Below, one piece after another: positions 8,755 to 18,163 of a DNA stretch of 64,000 nucleotides. This stretch comes from Cohnella endophytica (GTDB lineage: Bacteria; Bacillota; Bacilli; Paenibacillales; Paenibacillaceae). The position numbers and the translations under genes were made by a program. How positions within the stretch are numbered: position 1 is the first letter of the stretch; the number at the start of each line of letters is the position of its first letter. Below the pieces are notes generated by a model. The model did no database searches, was not told the origin of the DNA, and saw nothing but the letters and a program-made list of their open reading frames with translations. The stretch lies in contig NZ_RBZM01000004.1 in the NCBI RefSeq assembly GCF_003628305.1, forward strand, positions 558,001 to 622,000, read 5' to 3'.

Positions 8755-8799
8755 AAAAAACCGATCGAGCAGGCCCTTGGGCTTGTCGATCGGTTTTTT
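8755..8799. terminator. Bidirectional terminator
   Basis: AAAAAACCGATCGA and TCGATCGGTTTTTT form a 14-bp perfect stem. The hairpin serves the Asp23 gene on the plus strand and the convergent ftsW gene, which ends at 8801. Confidence 0.9.
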
Positions 8800-8800
8800 G

Positions 8801-9976
8801 TTAATGTTTGATTATTCTCGGCCGCGGTGACGCCGGTTCCTTCTCGACCCGGTTGTACTCCCTCGAGATGCTAAGCAATACGCCCATGCCCGTTAGCAAG
8901 GTGAGCATGGAGGAACCGCCGTAGCTGATAAAGGGAAGCGTTACCCCGGTGACCGGAATCGCCCCGCTAACGCCCCCCATGTTGATGAGCGCTTGAATGG
9001 CGATAAGCGAGACAATGCCTATGCCGACTAAAGTGCCGTAAATATCGGGACATCTAAGCGAGACGATCAACGCTCTCCACAGGAAGACGACGTACATCAA
9101 GATAAATATCGTCGTGCCGATAAAGCCGAGCTCCTCGCCGATGACCGCGAATATAAAGTCGTTGTAGGCGTACGGGAGATAAAATAGCTTCTGCACGCTG
9201 TTCCCTAAGCCGGTTCCCGTCAAACCCCCGTGACCGAAAGCTTCAAGCGATCGCACCATATGATACCCGGTTCCTTGCTCGTCGGCCAGCGGATCCAGGA
9301 ATGCCGTGAATCGGCTTCCCCGGTAGCCGAAGTCCGCTCCGGGATGGATCAGAAAGTACAAGCTTGTCCCGAGCGCGGCCAAGCCGAGCAGGACTCCGGA
9401 CGAGAGCACGATGTGCTTCAGGTTGGAACCGCCCGCGATAACGATCGCGGCCGCGCACATGACGAGGATGGCGCAGGAACCGAAATCCGGCTGAAGCATG
9501 ATCAGGAACGCAAAAAAGCCGACGACGATCATGACGGGGAGCAACCCGCGCTTGAAGTCGCGGAACTTCTCGTCCTTCTTCGCGATAATCGCGGCTAAGT
9601 AAAGAATGATGGCCAGCTTGGCGAACTCGGTAGGCTGGACGCCGAATACCCAGCTTCTGGCGCCGTTCTTCATAACGCCGAAGATCGGAACAAGGAATAG
9701 CAGGATCATCGACCCGACGAAGAACAAAAGGAACAGTTTCTTGTATTTCTGATAATGGATATTCATCAGCACGAGCATAACGCAAGTGCCAAGCCCGACC
9801 CACATCAACTGTCGCTTCACGAAATAAAGCGCATCGTTGTTGTAAGCGGACTTGGTAACCGCCATGCTGGAGCTTGCGCTGAACACCATGATCAAACCGA
9901 AACCGACGAGCAGAAGCGTCATTATAAGCAACAGAAAATCTGGCGTGCCCCGCTGGCCGCTCTCCGGAGTCTTCAT
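8801..9976 (-). CDS. ftsW: FtsW/RodA/SpoVE family peptidoglycan polymerase
   Basis: 391 residues, about ten membrane segments. SEDS-family signatures are present: QPTEFAKLAIILYLA, the FLDPLADEQGTGYHMVRSLEA loop with its catalytic Asp, GTGLGNSVQKLFYLPYAYND, and the C-terminal GVTLPFISYGGSSM. SEDS proteins polymerise lipid II glycan strands together with a class B penicillin-binding protein at the septum. ftsW is the likely choice because the gene is not near spoVE or rodA neighbours, but SEDS paralogues are hard to separate by sequence alone. Confidence 0.88.
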   Translation of the reverse strand: MKTPESGQRGTPDFLLLIMTLLLVGFGLIMVFSASSSMAVTKSAYNNDALYFVKRQLMWVGLGTCVMLVLMNIHYQKYKKLFLLFFVGSMILLFLVPIFGVMKNGARSWVFGVQPTEFAKLAIILYLAAIIAKKDEKFRDFKRGLLPVMIVVGFFAFLIMLQPDFGSCAILVMCAAAIVIAGGSNLKHIVLSSGVLLGLAALGTSLYFLIHPGADFGYRGSRFTAFLDPLADEQGTGYHMVRSLEAFGHGGLTGTGLGNSVQKLFYLPYAYNDFIFAVIGEELGFIGTTIFILMYVVFLWRALIVSLRCPDIYGTLVGIGIVSLIAIQALINMGGVSGAIPVTGVTLPFISYGGSSMLTLLTGMGVLLSISREYNRVEKEPASPRPRIIKH

Positions 9977-9995
9977 CCCGCATTCCCCCGAGACG

Positions 9996-10340
9996 CTACG
10001 ATAGCAGCTTTTTTAATTCCTGAGCGCGTTGCGTAGCGGCATTCAAGATCGGTTCCGGAATTTTCGATTCGTAGTCCAGACCGTGCGGGAACGTGGCGCG
10101 CCCGATGTAGACGGCTTCCACTTCCAGAATCGCGTCCGGATTCTCGAGCTTGCCTTCGATGGCTCTCGTCGTAATCCGCAAGAAGTAGTCTTGGCTGTTC
10201 GCGCGGTCGTGAAGCTTCAAATCGTATGTAGCGCGGCGGTATTCCCATTGCCAGCGTACGAAGCCGAGCTTGTCTCCGGATTCGTCGAAATGACCGAGGT
10301 CGCTGCGTACTCCATTTAATCCTGTATTGTCGAGTAACAT
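9996..10340 (-). CDS. yugN: YugN-like family protein
   Basis: 114 residues. The pattern WQWEYRRATYDLKLHDR...YFLRITTRAIEGKLENPDAILEV resembles Bacillus YugN (PF08868), a small soluble protein of unknown function. The C-terminal 20 residues are helical. It is encoded 19 bp upstream of ftsW on the same strand and may be cotranscribed with it. Confidence 0.7.
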   Translation of the reverse strand: MLLDNTGLNGVRSDLGHFDESGDKLGFVRWQWEYRRATYDLKLHDRANSQDYFLRITTRAIEGKLENPDAILEVEAVYIGRATFPHGLDYESKIPEPILNAATQRAQELKKLLS

Positions 10341-10601
10341 GAATAATCCTCCCTTTGTAGGTGCGAACCGACAGGCAGCGTCCGTGACGTCTGCGGTTTG
10401 TCATTGCGTGATCGAGGTCCAATCAAGCTTTGTCCCCTTCCATGATAGTCGGTTTGCGAACCTTCTGCAAGCCCGCGGACGACCTCGATTTCGAACGTTC
10501 ATTGACATTTATCTCCTGAACGGAAAGAAGCGAGGTTACGGAGCGGAGACGTTTCTGATACAATAATACAAATAAACGCATTTCCGGAAGGAGGCGCCGC
10601 C

Positions 10602-11774
10602 TTGAATGTCAATGAACAGACGCTGCAGACTTTATACGGGGACATGGTTAGCTGGCGCCGGCATTTACATCGAAATCCTGAGCTATCGTTTCAAGAATAC
10701 GAAACGTCCGGCATGATCGCCAAGTTGCTGGAAGAGTGGGGATTGGAAGTTCGCAGGGGCATGGCGGGCACGGGGATTGTCGCTACGCTGGTCGGGGCGT
10801 TGCCTGGACGAACGATCGCGCTTCGCGCGGATATCGACGCGCTGGCGATTCAAGACGCCAAGGACTGCGAATACCGTTCCGCCGTGGAGGGCGTCATGCA
10901 CGCCTGCGGTCACGACGGACATACCGCGCAAATGCTCGGGATTGCCCGTTACTACAGCCTTCATAGAGATCGCACCTCGGGTAAGCGAGTATTCCTGTTT
11001 CAACCGGGAGAGGAAGTATTGCCCGGCGGCGCGGTGAGCATGATCGCGGATGGCGCGCTGGAAGGCGTGGACGCGATATACGGCGTTCATCTCTGGTCGC
11101 CGCTGCCTTACGGTACGGCAACGACGCGCCCGGGACCGTTCATGGCGACGCCGGATGAATTCGAGCTCGAAATTATCGGACGCGGGGGGCACGGCGGCTT
11201 GCCCCACGAGAGCAGGGACGCGCTCGTCGTCGGAGCCTCGCTCGTCGTTGCGCTCCAGACGATCGTCTCGCGCAGCGTGAATCCGCTCGACGCCGCGGTG
11301 TTGTCGGTCGGCAAGTTGAACTCGGGGACGGCCAACAACGTCATCGCCGAACGCTGCAAGTTAAGCGGTACGGTACGTTCCTTTAATAAGGAAATGAGGG
11401 CTGCCGTTCGCGAACGGTTGGAAAGCATCGTTAAGCATACATGCGAGATGCACGGTTGCGATTATCGCTTCGAATATTTTGAAGGTTATCCGCCCGTCGT
11501 AAACGACGACAAGGAAGCCTCGCGAGTGCTTCGGATCATCTCCGAGTTGTTGCCGGATACGTTCGAAGGTCCTTGCGAGCGGATCATGGCGGGAGAAGAT
11601 TTCTCTTACTATTTGGAGCAGAGGCCGGGTTGCTTTTTCTTTGTCGGCGCGGGAGCGTCCGACGGAAGCTCCGCCCCCCACCACCATCCGCGCTTCGATC
11701 TGGATGAACGAGCGATGCTGAACGCGGCCAAGCTGCTCATCGCGATCGCGGACGATTCGGCCTTGGACGACTAA
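10602..11774 (+). CDS. M20D-family amidohydrolase
   Basis: 390 residues. The metal-binding pattern of M20D enzymes is complete: HACGHDGHTAQM near residue 100, FQPGEE near residue 135, GVHLW, GGHGGLPHES in the dimerisation domain, and a late HHHPRFD. The family removes N-acyl groups from amino acids (hippurate hydrolase, N-acetyl-diaminopimelate deacetylase, IAA-amino acid hydrolases), and the precise substrate cannot be read from sequence. The start is TTG at 10602, fixed by GGAAGGAGG 7 bp upstream, since neighbouring ATGs are out of frame. Confidence 0.9.
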   Translation: MNVNEQTLQTLYGDMVSWRRHLHRNPELSFQEYETSGMIAKLLEEWGLEVRRGMAGTGIVATLVGALPGRTIALRADIDALAIQDAKDCEYRSAVEGVMHACGHDGHTAQMLGIARYYSLHRDRTSGKRVFLFQPGEEVLPGGAVSMIADGALEGVDAIYGVHLWSPLPYGTATTRPGPFMATPDEFELEIIGRGGHGGLPHESRDALVVGASLVVALQTIVSRSVNPLDAAVLSVGKLNSGTANNVIAERCKLSGTVRSFNKEMRAAVRERLESIVKHTCEMHGCDYRFEYFEGYPPVVNDDKEASRVLRIISELLPDTFEGPCERIMAGEDFSYYLEQRPGCFFFVGAGASDGSSAPHHHPRFDLDERAMLNAAKLLIAIADDSALDD

Positions 11775-11793
11775 TCTAATATTCTTAATCAAT

Positions 11794-11833
11794 AAGGTTC
11801 ATTTTCCGACGCAATCGGGAAATGAACCTTTTT
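11794..11833 (+). terminator. Terminator of the M20 amidohydrolase gene
   Basis: AAGGTTCATTTTCCGA pairs with TCGGGAAATGAACCTT, with one mismatch, and is followed by TTT. Confidence 0.88.
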
Positions 11834-11935
11834 CGTCCGATTGCATGAACGAATTCCTTAAGGGAAGGCTGTAAACTAGCAGGTATTTAGCAGGCATAGA
11901 GCTGCCGGCGAGCAGTCGAAAGGGAGAGGCTGATC

Positions 11936-13630
11936 ATGACGTTGCCCAAACCGTTATGGGTACAATCGGACGGTACGTTGCTTCTGGACGAGCGCCACCC
12001 CGACCATGAGGAAACGAGAAAGTTTCTCCGGGAAATCGCCGAGCTCCATAAGCGTCCGGGTGCATGGCATACTTACCGGTTTACACCGGTTACTTTGTGG
12101 AACGCGGCAGCCGCGGGCTGGAGCTCCGAGCGGGTGCTTCAAAGTCTCGCGTTATGTTCGCGTAACCCGCTTCCAAAGCAAATAGAGGACCTCATCCGCA
12201 CGTATATGGACCGTTACGGGCAAATTCGTCTCGTTACCGGAGACGGCGGATTAAAACTCATTGCGGCGACGCCGGAGCTCATGGATCGGTTGCGCGGGAT
12301 GGAGACGATCGGCCCGATATTGGGTACATTGCCGGAGACAGAGTCGTCGGATACGATCGCCCTCGTAGCGTCGGAATGTCGAGGCACGGTAAAGCGCGAA
12401 CTGGCAGCGAGAGGTTATCCGGTCAAGGACGAAGCGGGATTCCATGCCGGCGAACGCTTGGAGATTGAATTGCGCACGGAAACCGCCTCGGGGGGACCGG
12501 TGATCGTTAGGGATTACCAAGCGGATGCGGTAGAAGCGCTGCTCGGAGAAGCGGCGATGGATGGAGGAAGCGGAATCGTCGTGCTCCCGTGCGGCGCGGG
12601 CAAAACTTGGGTAGGGCTGGCCGCCTTGGCCAGACTGCGGTGCGAAACGCTCATTCTGACGCCGAACGGAGTGTCCGTCTCGCAATGGATCGCGGAGCTT
12701 CTTAAGAATACGACCTTGACGGAAGCGGATGTCGGAGAATATACGGGGCGCGCGAAAAACGTCAAGCCGGTTACCGTCGCGACTTACCAGGTGCTCACGC
12801 ATAGGCGTTCTAAGGAGGAGTCGTATCCTCATCTGCAATTGTTCGTTAATCGCGACTGGGGATTGATAATTTACGACGAAGTACATTTGCTGCCGGCTCC
12901 GGTATTTCGCATTACGGCCGACATCCAAGCGACGAGAAGACTCGGACTGACCGCGACGCTAGTCCGGGAAGACGGGCGAGAGGGAGACGCCTTTGCTTTG
13001 ATCGGGCCGAAGCGTTACGAGATGCCGTGGAAGACGATGGAGAGCCAAGGCTGGATCGCCCGGGCGTCTTGCACGGAAGTGAGAGTGCCGCTCGACTCGC
13101 GGACCGCTTCCGACTATACGGCTGCGCCAAAGCGAAGCCGACACCGTATCGCCGGCGAGAACCCCGTCAAAGCGGAAGTCGTTAAGGCGCTGCTAAGAAG
13201 GCATATCGGTACGCCGACGTTGGTCATCGGACAATATTTGGACCAACTGCACGCTTTGTCCAAGGAATTGTCGCTCCCGCTTATTACCGGAGCGATGCCT
13301 CATAGAAGCCGCAAAAGGTTGTTCGACCGGTTTAACGATGGCGAGATCGATGTGCTGCTCGTGTCCAAAGTCGCCAATTTCGCGGTCGATCTTCCGGATG
13401 CGGCGATCGCGATCCAAGTGTCGGGGAGTTATGGATCCAGGCAAGAGGAAGCTCAGAGGTTAGGTCGCATTCTGAGGCCGAAACGGAACGGAACCGAAGC
13501 CTCGTTCTATTCGCTCGTCAGCGAAGGGACGGACGAGGTGGAGTTTTCGCGTAATCGCGGCCGGTTTTTGTTGGAGCAGGGGTACCCTTATTCCGTCGAT
13601 CGTTGGCAAGGGGAGGAGACGAGAATATGA
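11936..13630 (+). CDS. XPB/Rad25-type superfamily 2 DNA helicase
   Basis: 564 residues. The N-terminal 180 residues form an XPB-like damage-recognition and helicase-associated region, followed by the helicase core: a Q-like RDYQADAVEAL, Walker A LPCGAGKTW near residue 220, DEVH (the box of XPB, rather than DEAD), TATLVREDGREGD, and motif VI QEEAQRLGRILRPK. The RED motif typical of XPB is seen in VREDG. Bacterial XPB proteins are 3'-5' helicases whose physiological role is not settled. The stop overlaps the start of the next gene (ATGA), so the two are translationally coupled. Confidence 0.9.
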   Translation: MTLPKPLWVQSDGTLLLDERHPDHEETRKFLREIAELHKRPGAWHTYRFTPVTLWNAAAAGWSSERVLQSLALCSRNPLPKQIEDLIRTYMDRYGQIRLVTGDGGLKLIAATPELMDRLRGMETIGPILGTLPETESSDTIALVASECRGTVKRELAARGYPVKDEAGFHAGERLEIELRTETASGGPVIVRDYQADAVEALLGEAAMDGGSGIVVLPCGAGKTWVGLAALARLRCETLILTPNGVSVSQWIAELLKNTTLTEADVGEYTGRAKNVKPVTVATYQVLTHRRSKEESYPHLQLFVNRDWGLIIYDEVHLLPAPVFRITADIQATRRLGLTATLVREDGREGDAFALIGPKRYEMPWKTMESQGWIARASCTEVRVPLDSRTASDYTAAPKRSRHRIAGENPVKAEVVKALLRRHIGTPTLVIGQYLDQLHALSKELSLPLITGAMPHRSRKRLFDRFNDGEIDVLLVSKVANFAVDLPDAAIAIQVSGSYGSRQEEAQRLGRILRPKRNGTEASFYSLVSEGTDEVEFSRNRGRFLLEQGYPYSVDRWQGEETRI

Positions 13631-15609
13631 ACGTTGCGCAATCGCTTCTGCGGTTACCCGAGTCTATTCGCGCGCTCATCGAAACGGATCCGGTCGTACG
13701 GGAACGCCTCGAAGATGGGCAATACCTTGAGGATATTTTGCGATGTCGGGAATGGGCGGAGGCATGGCTTCGATCTTACCTCGATACCGACCAAAGAGCA
13801 GTTCTGAATAACCTTGTGGAACGATTCGCGTCAAAGCCGTTCGAACCGGTAAATTTGATCAAATCGTTAGGCCGGTCGTCGGCTTTCGCGGGATCCGAAG
13901 TGAGAGTCGCCCTCGCGAAGCTTCGGAGAAGCGGGATTATTTTTGCCGTTCGCAAGGCTTGGGGAGATCAGCTGCTTTATTTGCCGGAGGACACCGTTAC
14001 GCTCTGGCAACCGTTATTGCTTCCGCTAGGGGGAGAGCCTCTTGCTCCTGACGAAGCTGCCGATGTGACGGTTACTTCATCCGCCCTTCCTTTGCCTCTT
14101 TCTATGGAGTTACTGTCGGCATGGCAAACGTTGCGCCGTCAACCTTTGACCTGGACAGGCAAAGGCTCGTTGCATCGCCCTACGGTCGCCAAGTTTACGG
14201 GAGAGTTGCGATTTCCGGCCGATGCGATCAGGTGTCTGAACCTTACTTATCCTCATGCCGATCAACTTGCTCCTCAAGCGGCTATCGCCCTAGATATTGG
14301 TTTGCATTTGAAAGCGCTGATGAGATCGGACAACGAAATCAAGGTTGCGCCATCCGGCATGGAGAATTGGTTGGCGTTGTCTCCCGCGGAAGCGGATGCC
14401 AGGTTGTACGATATTCTTCTTACCAGGTATGGGAAAGCGGACGCAGGGCTGCAATTGATCGCCTCGGCAGTAAGAGCGCTGGAGCCGGGAGTATGGTTCC
14501 GGGAATCCCGGCTTGTCATTGACGACGGCAATCGAAATGGGGAGCGATTCGGTCTGGAGTGGCTCGGTCTCATGGAAGCATTCGGTTGGTTGGAGCGAGG
14601 AGATTGCGCCGGAGAGGCGGTTTATCGGAAAAGACTCGACAACGAGCCTAAGCTTTCCCAATCGGGTGAAGCGGGAGCAATAGACGCGTTCGAGGAATTG
14701 TTCGTCCAACCCGACGGAGAACTGTTCGTGCCGCCGGATGCCAAGCTGAAGCTTCGTTGGATGCTGGCGGATATCGCCGATCCGGTTACGTCGGACGCGA
14801 TATGCATTTACCGCCTAAGCCGCAACGCCTGCGCACGCGCATATAATGCAGGTTACGTGCTTCGATCGGTTACCGAACTCCTGGAGCAAGCATCCAGGGC
14901 TCCGTTGCCGGAGCCCGTGGCCGATTCGTTGGCCGATTGGTTTGCCCCGCTCGGTAAAATCAAGTTCGCCGAAGCGATGCTGCTAAGGACGGAGGACGCT
15001 ACGGTTGCCGACGCGATTATGCGCGATCCGGACATCGCGGACATGTTGCTGGAGAAAATAGGGGACCGCGATTTTATCGTTCTCTCCGAATCCTATTCCG
15101 TCCTATCGGCGAAGCTAAGACAGATCGGTTACCCGCCTCCCGATCGCATTCAGGTGATTTCTTCCCCGGCTTCGGACAAGAACGAGAATCATCCGGAGGA
15201 AACGAAATCCGATTCGGGGTGGGTGTACGCCCCCGACGCCGTTGGCGTTTACGAGGCAGATCCCGTATGGCCTGACGCGGAGTCGTTATTTCCGGGCTTA
15301 TCGGAAATCCCTGCCGCTTGGATCATGAAGCCCCGAGCTTATCACGCTACGACGAGGAAGAAAATGATTCAGCGGGCGATCGAATGGGAAGCGTTAGTCC
15401 GGTTGGAGGTTGACGGCAGCGCCCGTACGTTCGTCCCGAATGGATTGCGCGAGGATGGCGACCGATGGACGGTGAGCGGAAGGTGGCAGTCCGACGATTG
15501 CGAAATCGGGACGAGGCTGGATAAATCCGAGCAGGCATTCGTGAACGCCGAGCAATTTACGGATATGATGATCGTGCTTCCGTCATTGGACGCGCTTGAA
15601 ACCGATTGA
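13627..15609 (+). CDS. Helicase-associated protein, partner of the XPB helicase
   Basis: 660 residues from the ATG at 13627, which overlaps the helicase stop by 4 bp. No enzymatic motif is visible. It is a mainly helical, leucine- and alanine-rich soluble protein with a winged-helix-like stretch (residues 55-120) and a segment near residues 470-510 (DFIVLSESYSVLSAKLRQIGY) resembling the helicase-associated (Helicase_C_3) domain often encoded beside bacterial XPB genes. Gene overlap and context suggest it loads or regulates the helicase. The C-terminus (WEALVRLEVDGSARTFVPNG) resembles a WYL-like beta domain. Confidence 0.7.
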   Translation: MNVAQSLLRLPESIRALIETDPVVRERLEDGQYLEDILRCREWAEAWLRSYLDTDQRAVLNNLVERFASKPFEPVNLIKSLGRSSAFAGSEVRVALAKLRRSGIIFAVRKAWGDQLLYLPEDTVTLWQPLLLPLGGEPLAPDEAADVTVTSSALPLPLSMELLSAWQTLRRQPLTWTGKGSLHRPTVAKFTGELRFPADAIRCLNLTYPHADQLAPQAAIALDIGLHLKALMRSDNEIKVAPSGMENWLALSPAEADARLYDILLTRYGKADAGLQLIASAVRALEPGVWFRESRLVIDDGNRNGERFGLEWLGLMEAFGWLERGDCAGEAVYRKRLDNEPKLSQSGEAGAIDAFEELFVQPDGELFVPPDAKLKLRWMLADIADPVTSDAICIYRLSRNACARAYNAGYVLRSVTELLEQASRAPLPEPVADSLADWFAPLGKIKFAEAMLLRTEDATVADAIMRDPDIADMLLEKIGDRDFIVLSESYSVLSAKLRQIGYPPPDRIQVISSPASDKNENHPEETKSDSGWVYAPDAVGVYEADPVWPDAESLFPGLSEIPAAWIMKPRAYHATTRKKMIQRAIEWEALVRLEVDGSARTFVPNGLREDGDRWTVSGRWQSDDCEIGTRLDKSEQAFVNAEQFTDMMIVLPSLDALETD

Positions 15610-15674
15610 CCGATGTCGAGCAATTTGTGTTATGATTGTTGGGTATGGCAAAGCCGAAAGGTGAGGTGAGGCCG

Positions 15675-16166
15675 ATGGCCAGCATGACGCAAACCCTCCC
15701 TGCGGCGGGACAAGGTGTGATGGAGAACGAGCCTGCCGACATGGCATTACTCTTATCCCGCGCCTTCGAGCTGGGGGATTCGCTTAAAAATTCCGCCTTC
15801 GCCGCGGAATACGTTTATTGGAAAGATCAAGTGCATCAAGATGCCGAGGTGCAAGTACTGACCAAGCAATTCGCCAAAGCGAAAGAGAAGTTCGCCGAGT
15901 GCGAGAGGTTCGGCAGGTTTCATCCGGATTACAACGCGGCTCTGGACGAGGTTTACGCCATCGAGAGCCGGCTTGACCAGGTGGAATGCGTGCGCCAATA
16001 TAAAGCCGCGGAAAGCTCGCTGGATTATTTGCTTAACGATATATCCAGAACGCTTGCGCATGCCGTATCCCAAAGCATTAAGGTTCCGGACAACGATCCG
16101 AATCCGAAGGCATCGGGTTGCGGCAACGGAGGCAGTTGCTCTTGCGGAAGCGGCGGCTGCGGATAA
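15675..16166 (+). CDS. ylbF: YlbF/YmcA family regulator with Cys-rich tail
   Basis: 163 residues from the ATG at 15675. The helical YlbF domain spans residues 20-130 (AFELGDSLKNSAFAAEYVYW...). The C-terminus is a glycine/cysteine tail, SGCGNGGSCSCGSGGCG, with four Cys. In Bacillus YlbF forms the Y-complex with YmcA and YaaT, which carries iron-sulfur clusters and acts on RNase Y-dependent processing and on Spo0A activation. ylbG follows directly, as in Bacillus. Earlier in-frame starts (15636, 15645) are possible, but GGTGAGGTGAGG fits 15675 best. Confidence 0.88.
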   Translation: MASMTQTLPAAGQGVMENEPADMALLLSRAFELGDSLKNSAFAAEYVYWKDQVHQDAEVQVLTKQFAKAKEKFAECERFGRFHPDYNAALDEVYAIESRLDQVECVRQYKAAESSLDYLLNDISRTLAHAVSQSIKVPDNDPNPKASGCGNGGSCSCGSGGCG

Positions 16167-16190
16167 ACGAACGGATTGAGGAGGTTAGAC

Positions 16191-16454
16191 ATGTTTGCCG
16201 AACGGACAGGTTATATCGTATGGTTCAGTGATCCGAAAGCGGCCAGAGGATTGGACAAATACGGCACGCTGCATTATTTGTCCCGTAAAATGCAATACGC
16301 CGTAATGTATATGAACGCCGACGTGGCGGAGGAAGCCGTTCGCAACTTGCAGCGTCTACCCTTCGTCCGCAAAATCGAACGCTCCTACCGCAACGAAATC
16401 AAGACGGAGTACGAGAAAAACGTACCCGACAAAACCCGTTTTTACGGTCTCTGA
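16191..16454 (+). CDS. ylbG: YlbG family protein (DUF2129)
   Basis: 87 residues, starting MFAERTGYIVWFSDPKAARG. The conserved GTLHYLSRKMQYAVMYMN and LPFVRKIERSYR segments identify YlbG, a small alpha/beta protein of unknown activity that almost always follows ylbF. GAGGAGG lies 8 bp before the ATG. An in-frame extension to 16176 is not supported. Confidence 0.92.
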   Translation: MFAERTGYIVWFSDPKAARGLDKYGTLHYLSRKMQYAVMYMNADVAEEAVRNLQRLPFVRKIERSYRNEIKTEYEKNVPDKTRFYGL

Positions 16455-16484
16455 TCGCTTGCGGTAAAAATAATTCGATCATAA

Positions 16485-16516
16485 AGAAAAGTCTCCTAAA
16501 TAATAGGAGACTTTTC
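16485..16516 (+). terminator. Terminator after ylbG
   Basis: AGAAAAGTCTCCTA pairs perfectly with TAGGAGACTTTTCT. The U-rich 3' arm follows the G/C core. Confidence 0.85.
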
Positions 16517-16682
16517 TGCTATATAAGTGATATAAATAATATTAACCAAATCGTGGGATGAAAGGAGGCTTTTTAATTTTTTGTTGAATCCTCGGGAATA
16601 AATGCTGTAAAATGTACTTAACTCCCTATTTATATGGGATTATTTGGTTCATAGTACCTAGAATCGGGAAGGGGATAGCCCG

Positions 16683-17120
16683 GTGAAGGATAAACATACC
16701 GAACGATGGAATACTTATGAGCCCTTTCATGTCATCCTAGGGGACAAGAAAGTATGCGACATCATTATTACCAACCATGCTCGCACGCGTTGGACCGACC
16801 GGGTCGAAAGCGAAAGGACCGGTTATTCCGACATTGCTGAGTATATGTGGGAGTGCCTAAAAGAAGACCGGATCGTTTCTTATTATCGCAACGAACAAGA
16901 CGTATACACGATCGACGACGATCTCGTATTCGTAGCGGAGTTCGCGATTAGCGAGACGGATACCGATCTGCTGGGCAATCCATTGCATAAGATGATCGTC
17001 GTTACTTTTCTGGGTAGAATGTCGGAGACGATGGAATTGCGCGATCTGAAGACGTATTACTCGTGGCTTAGGCATTCCCGCCGCATGACCTTGATCAAGA
17101 ATAATCGCAAACGCAGATAG
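16683..17120 (+). CDS. Conserved hypothetical protein
   Basis: 145 residues from a GTG start with GGGAAGGGG upstream. It is soluble, with no signal peptide, rich in aromatic and charged residues (ITNHARTRWTDRVES, YYRNEQDVYTIDDDLVF) and with a basic C-terminus (KNNRKRR). I do not recognise the family. The upstream 160 bp hold a plausible promoter (TTGAAT, 18 bp, TAAAAT, with the -10 near 16614). It is flanked by the ylbG terminator and the LysR gene, so it is probably transcribed alone. Confidence 0.65.
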   Translation: MKDKHTERWNTYEPFHVILGDKKVCDIIITNHARTRWTDRVESERTGYSDIAEYMWECLKEDRIVSYYRNEQDVYTIDDDLVFVAEFAISETDTDLLGNPLHKMIVVTFLGRMSETMELRDLKTYYSWLRHSRRMTLIKNNRKRR

Positions 17121-17260
17121 ATTAGACCCGAATACGAACGAGCAGCCGGCCCGGAAGAGAACCTTCCCGCCGGCTGTTCGTGCGAGGCGAAACGGAACGA
17201 CGAAACCTCGCCGCGTGTGGTATAATCCGGAGAGAATAGCGGACGGAAGGCGGTACCGGC

Positions 17261-18163
17261 ATGGCGTTAAACGTGCATCAATTACATATTTTCTACACCG
17301 TGGCGGAGCGGGGAAGTTTCTCGGCGGCGGCGCAAACGCTTCATATGACGCAGCCTGCCGTAACGATGCAAGTTCAGGCACTCGAAGAACGATTCGGCAC
17401 GAAGCTATTGAACAGGACGACGAAGAAACTGGAATTGACGGAAGCGGGACATCGTTTACTGCCCCAAGCGCGGAAAGCGGTCGAGCTTATGCAAGAGACG
17501 GACGAAATGATGATCCGATTCATCGGGGACTTGAAAGGTCGTCTACAATTCGCTGCGAGCTTAACGATGGGCGAATATGTTTTGCCGGGGCTGCTAGGCT
17601 CGTTCCTGAGAAGGTTCCCTGAAGTATCGGTCGTCATGAAGGTCATGAACACGACCGAAATTATCGAGGCGGTCGCCCACCAAGGACTCGAATTCGGTCT
17701 GATCGAAGCGCCTTGCGACGTTCCGGGCATCGAAGCGCAACCGGTTATGGATGACGAATTGATATTAGTCGTACCGACGGGACATCCCTTCGCGTCCCGA
17801 GACGAGGTTACGCTCGGCGAAGTCATTAGCGAGCCGCTGGTGTTAAGGGAGAAGGGGTCGGGTACCCGCCAGATCATGGAGGACGAGTTGCTCCGGCATG
17901 GCGTCTCCGATACGCAATTGCGCATAATAAGCGAGTTCGGCAGCACGGGCGCGATTAAATCGGCAGTGGAAGCCGGGCTAGGTTTATCTATCTTATCTAT
18001 GTGGACGATCAAGCACGAGATTACTCTGGGGCTGCTTAAGCCGGTAAAAATTAAAAACGTCAGCTTCCGGAGGCAATTTTTCTCCGTTCGTCTGCGTTCA
18101 TCGCTATTGTCGATACCGGCTACCACGCTTTTGCATGATCTAAAGGAGCTTTCTCATGAATAA
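17261..18163 (+). CDS. LysR-family transcriptional regulator
   Basis: 300 residues: an N-terminal winged helix-turn-helix (residues 4-62, LHIFYTVAERGSFSAAAQTLHMTQPAVTMQVQ, with the usual LLNRTTKKLELTEAGHRLLP wing), then a periplasmic-binding-like effector domain containing LVLREKGSGTRQIMEDEL, the anion-binding loop common in CysL/CysB/YeiE types. The effector is unknown. Its 3' end overlaps the PHP gene by 8 bp, so the two are translationally coupled. Confidence 0.9.
   Translation: MALNVHQLHIFYTVAERGSFSAAAQTLHMTQPAVTMQVQALEERFGTKLLNRTTKKLELTEAGHRLLPQARKAVELMQETDEMMIRFIGDLKGRLQFAASLTMGEYVLPGLLGSFLRRFPEVSVVMKVMNTTEIIEAVAHQGLEFGLIEAPCDVPGIEAQPVMDDELILVVPTGHPFASRDEVTLGEVISEPLVLREKGSGTRQIMEDELLRHGVSDTQLRIISEFGSTGAIKSAVEAGLGLSILSMWTIKHEITLGLLKPVKIKNVSFRRQFFSVRLRSSLLSIPATTLLHDLKELSHE

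Noticed and set aside
12251-12928. Minus-strand ORF of 225 codons
   Set aside because: Antisense to the XPB helicase, arginine-rich shadow without family resemblance or ribosome site.
17140-17180. Terminator between the hypothetical gene and lysR
   Set aside because: GCAGCCGGC/GCCGGCTG can form a hairpin, but no T run follows on the plus strand.
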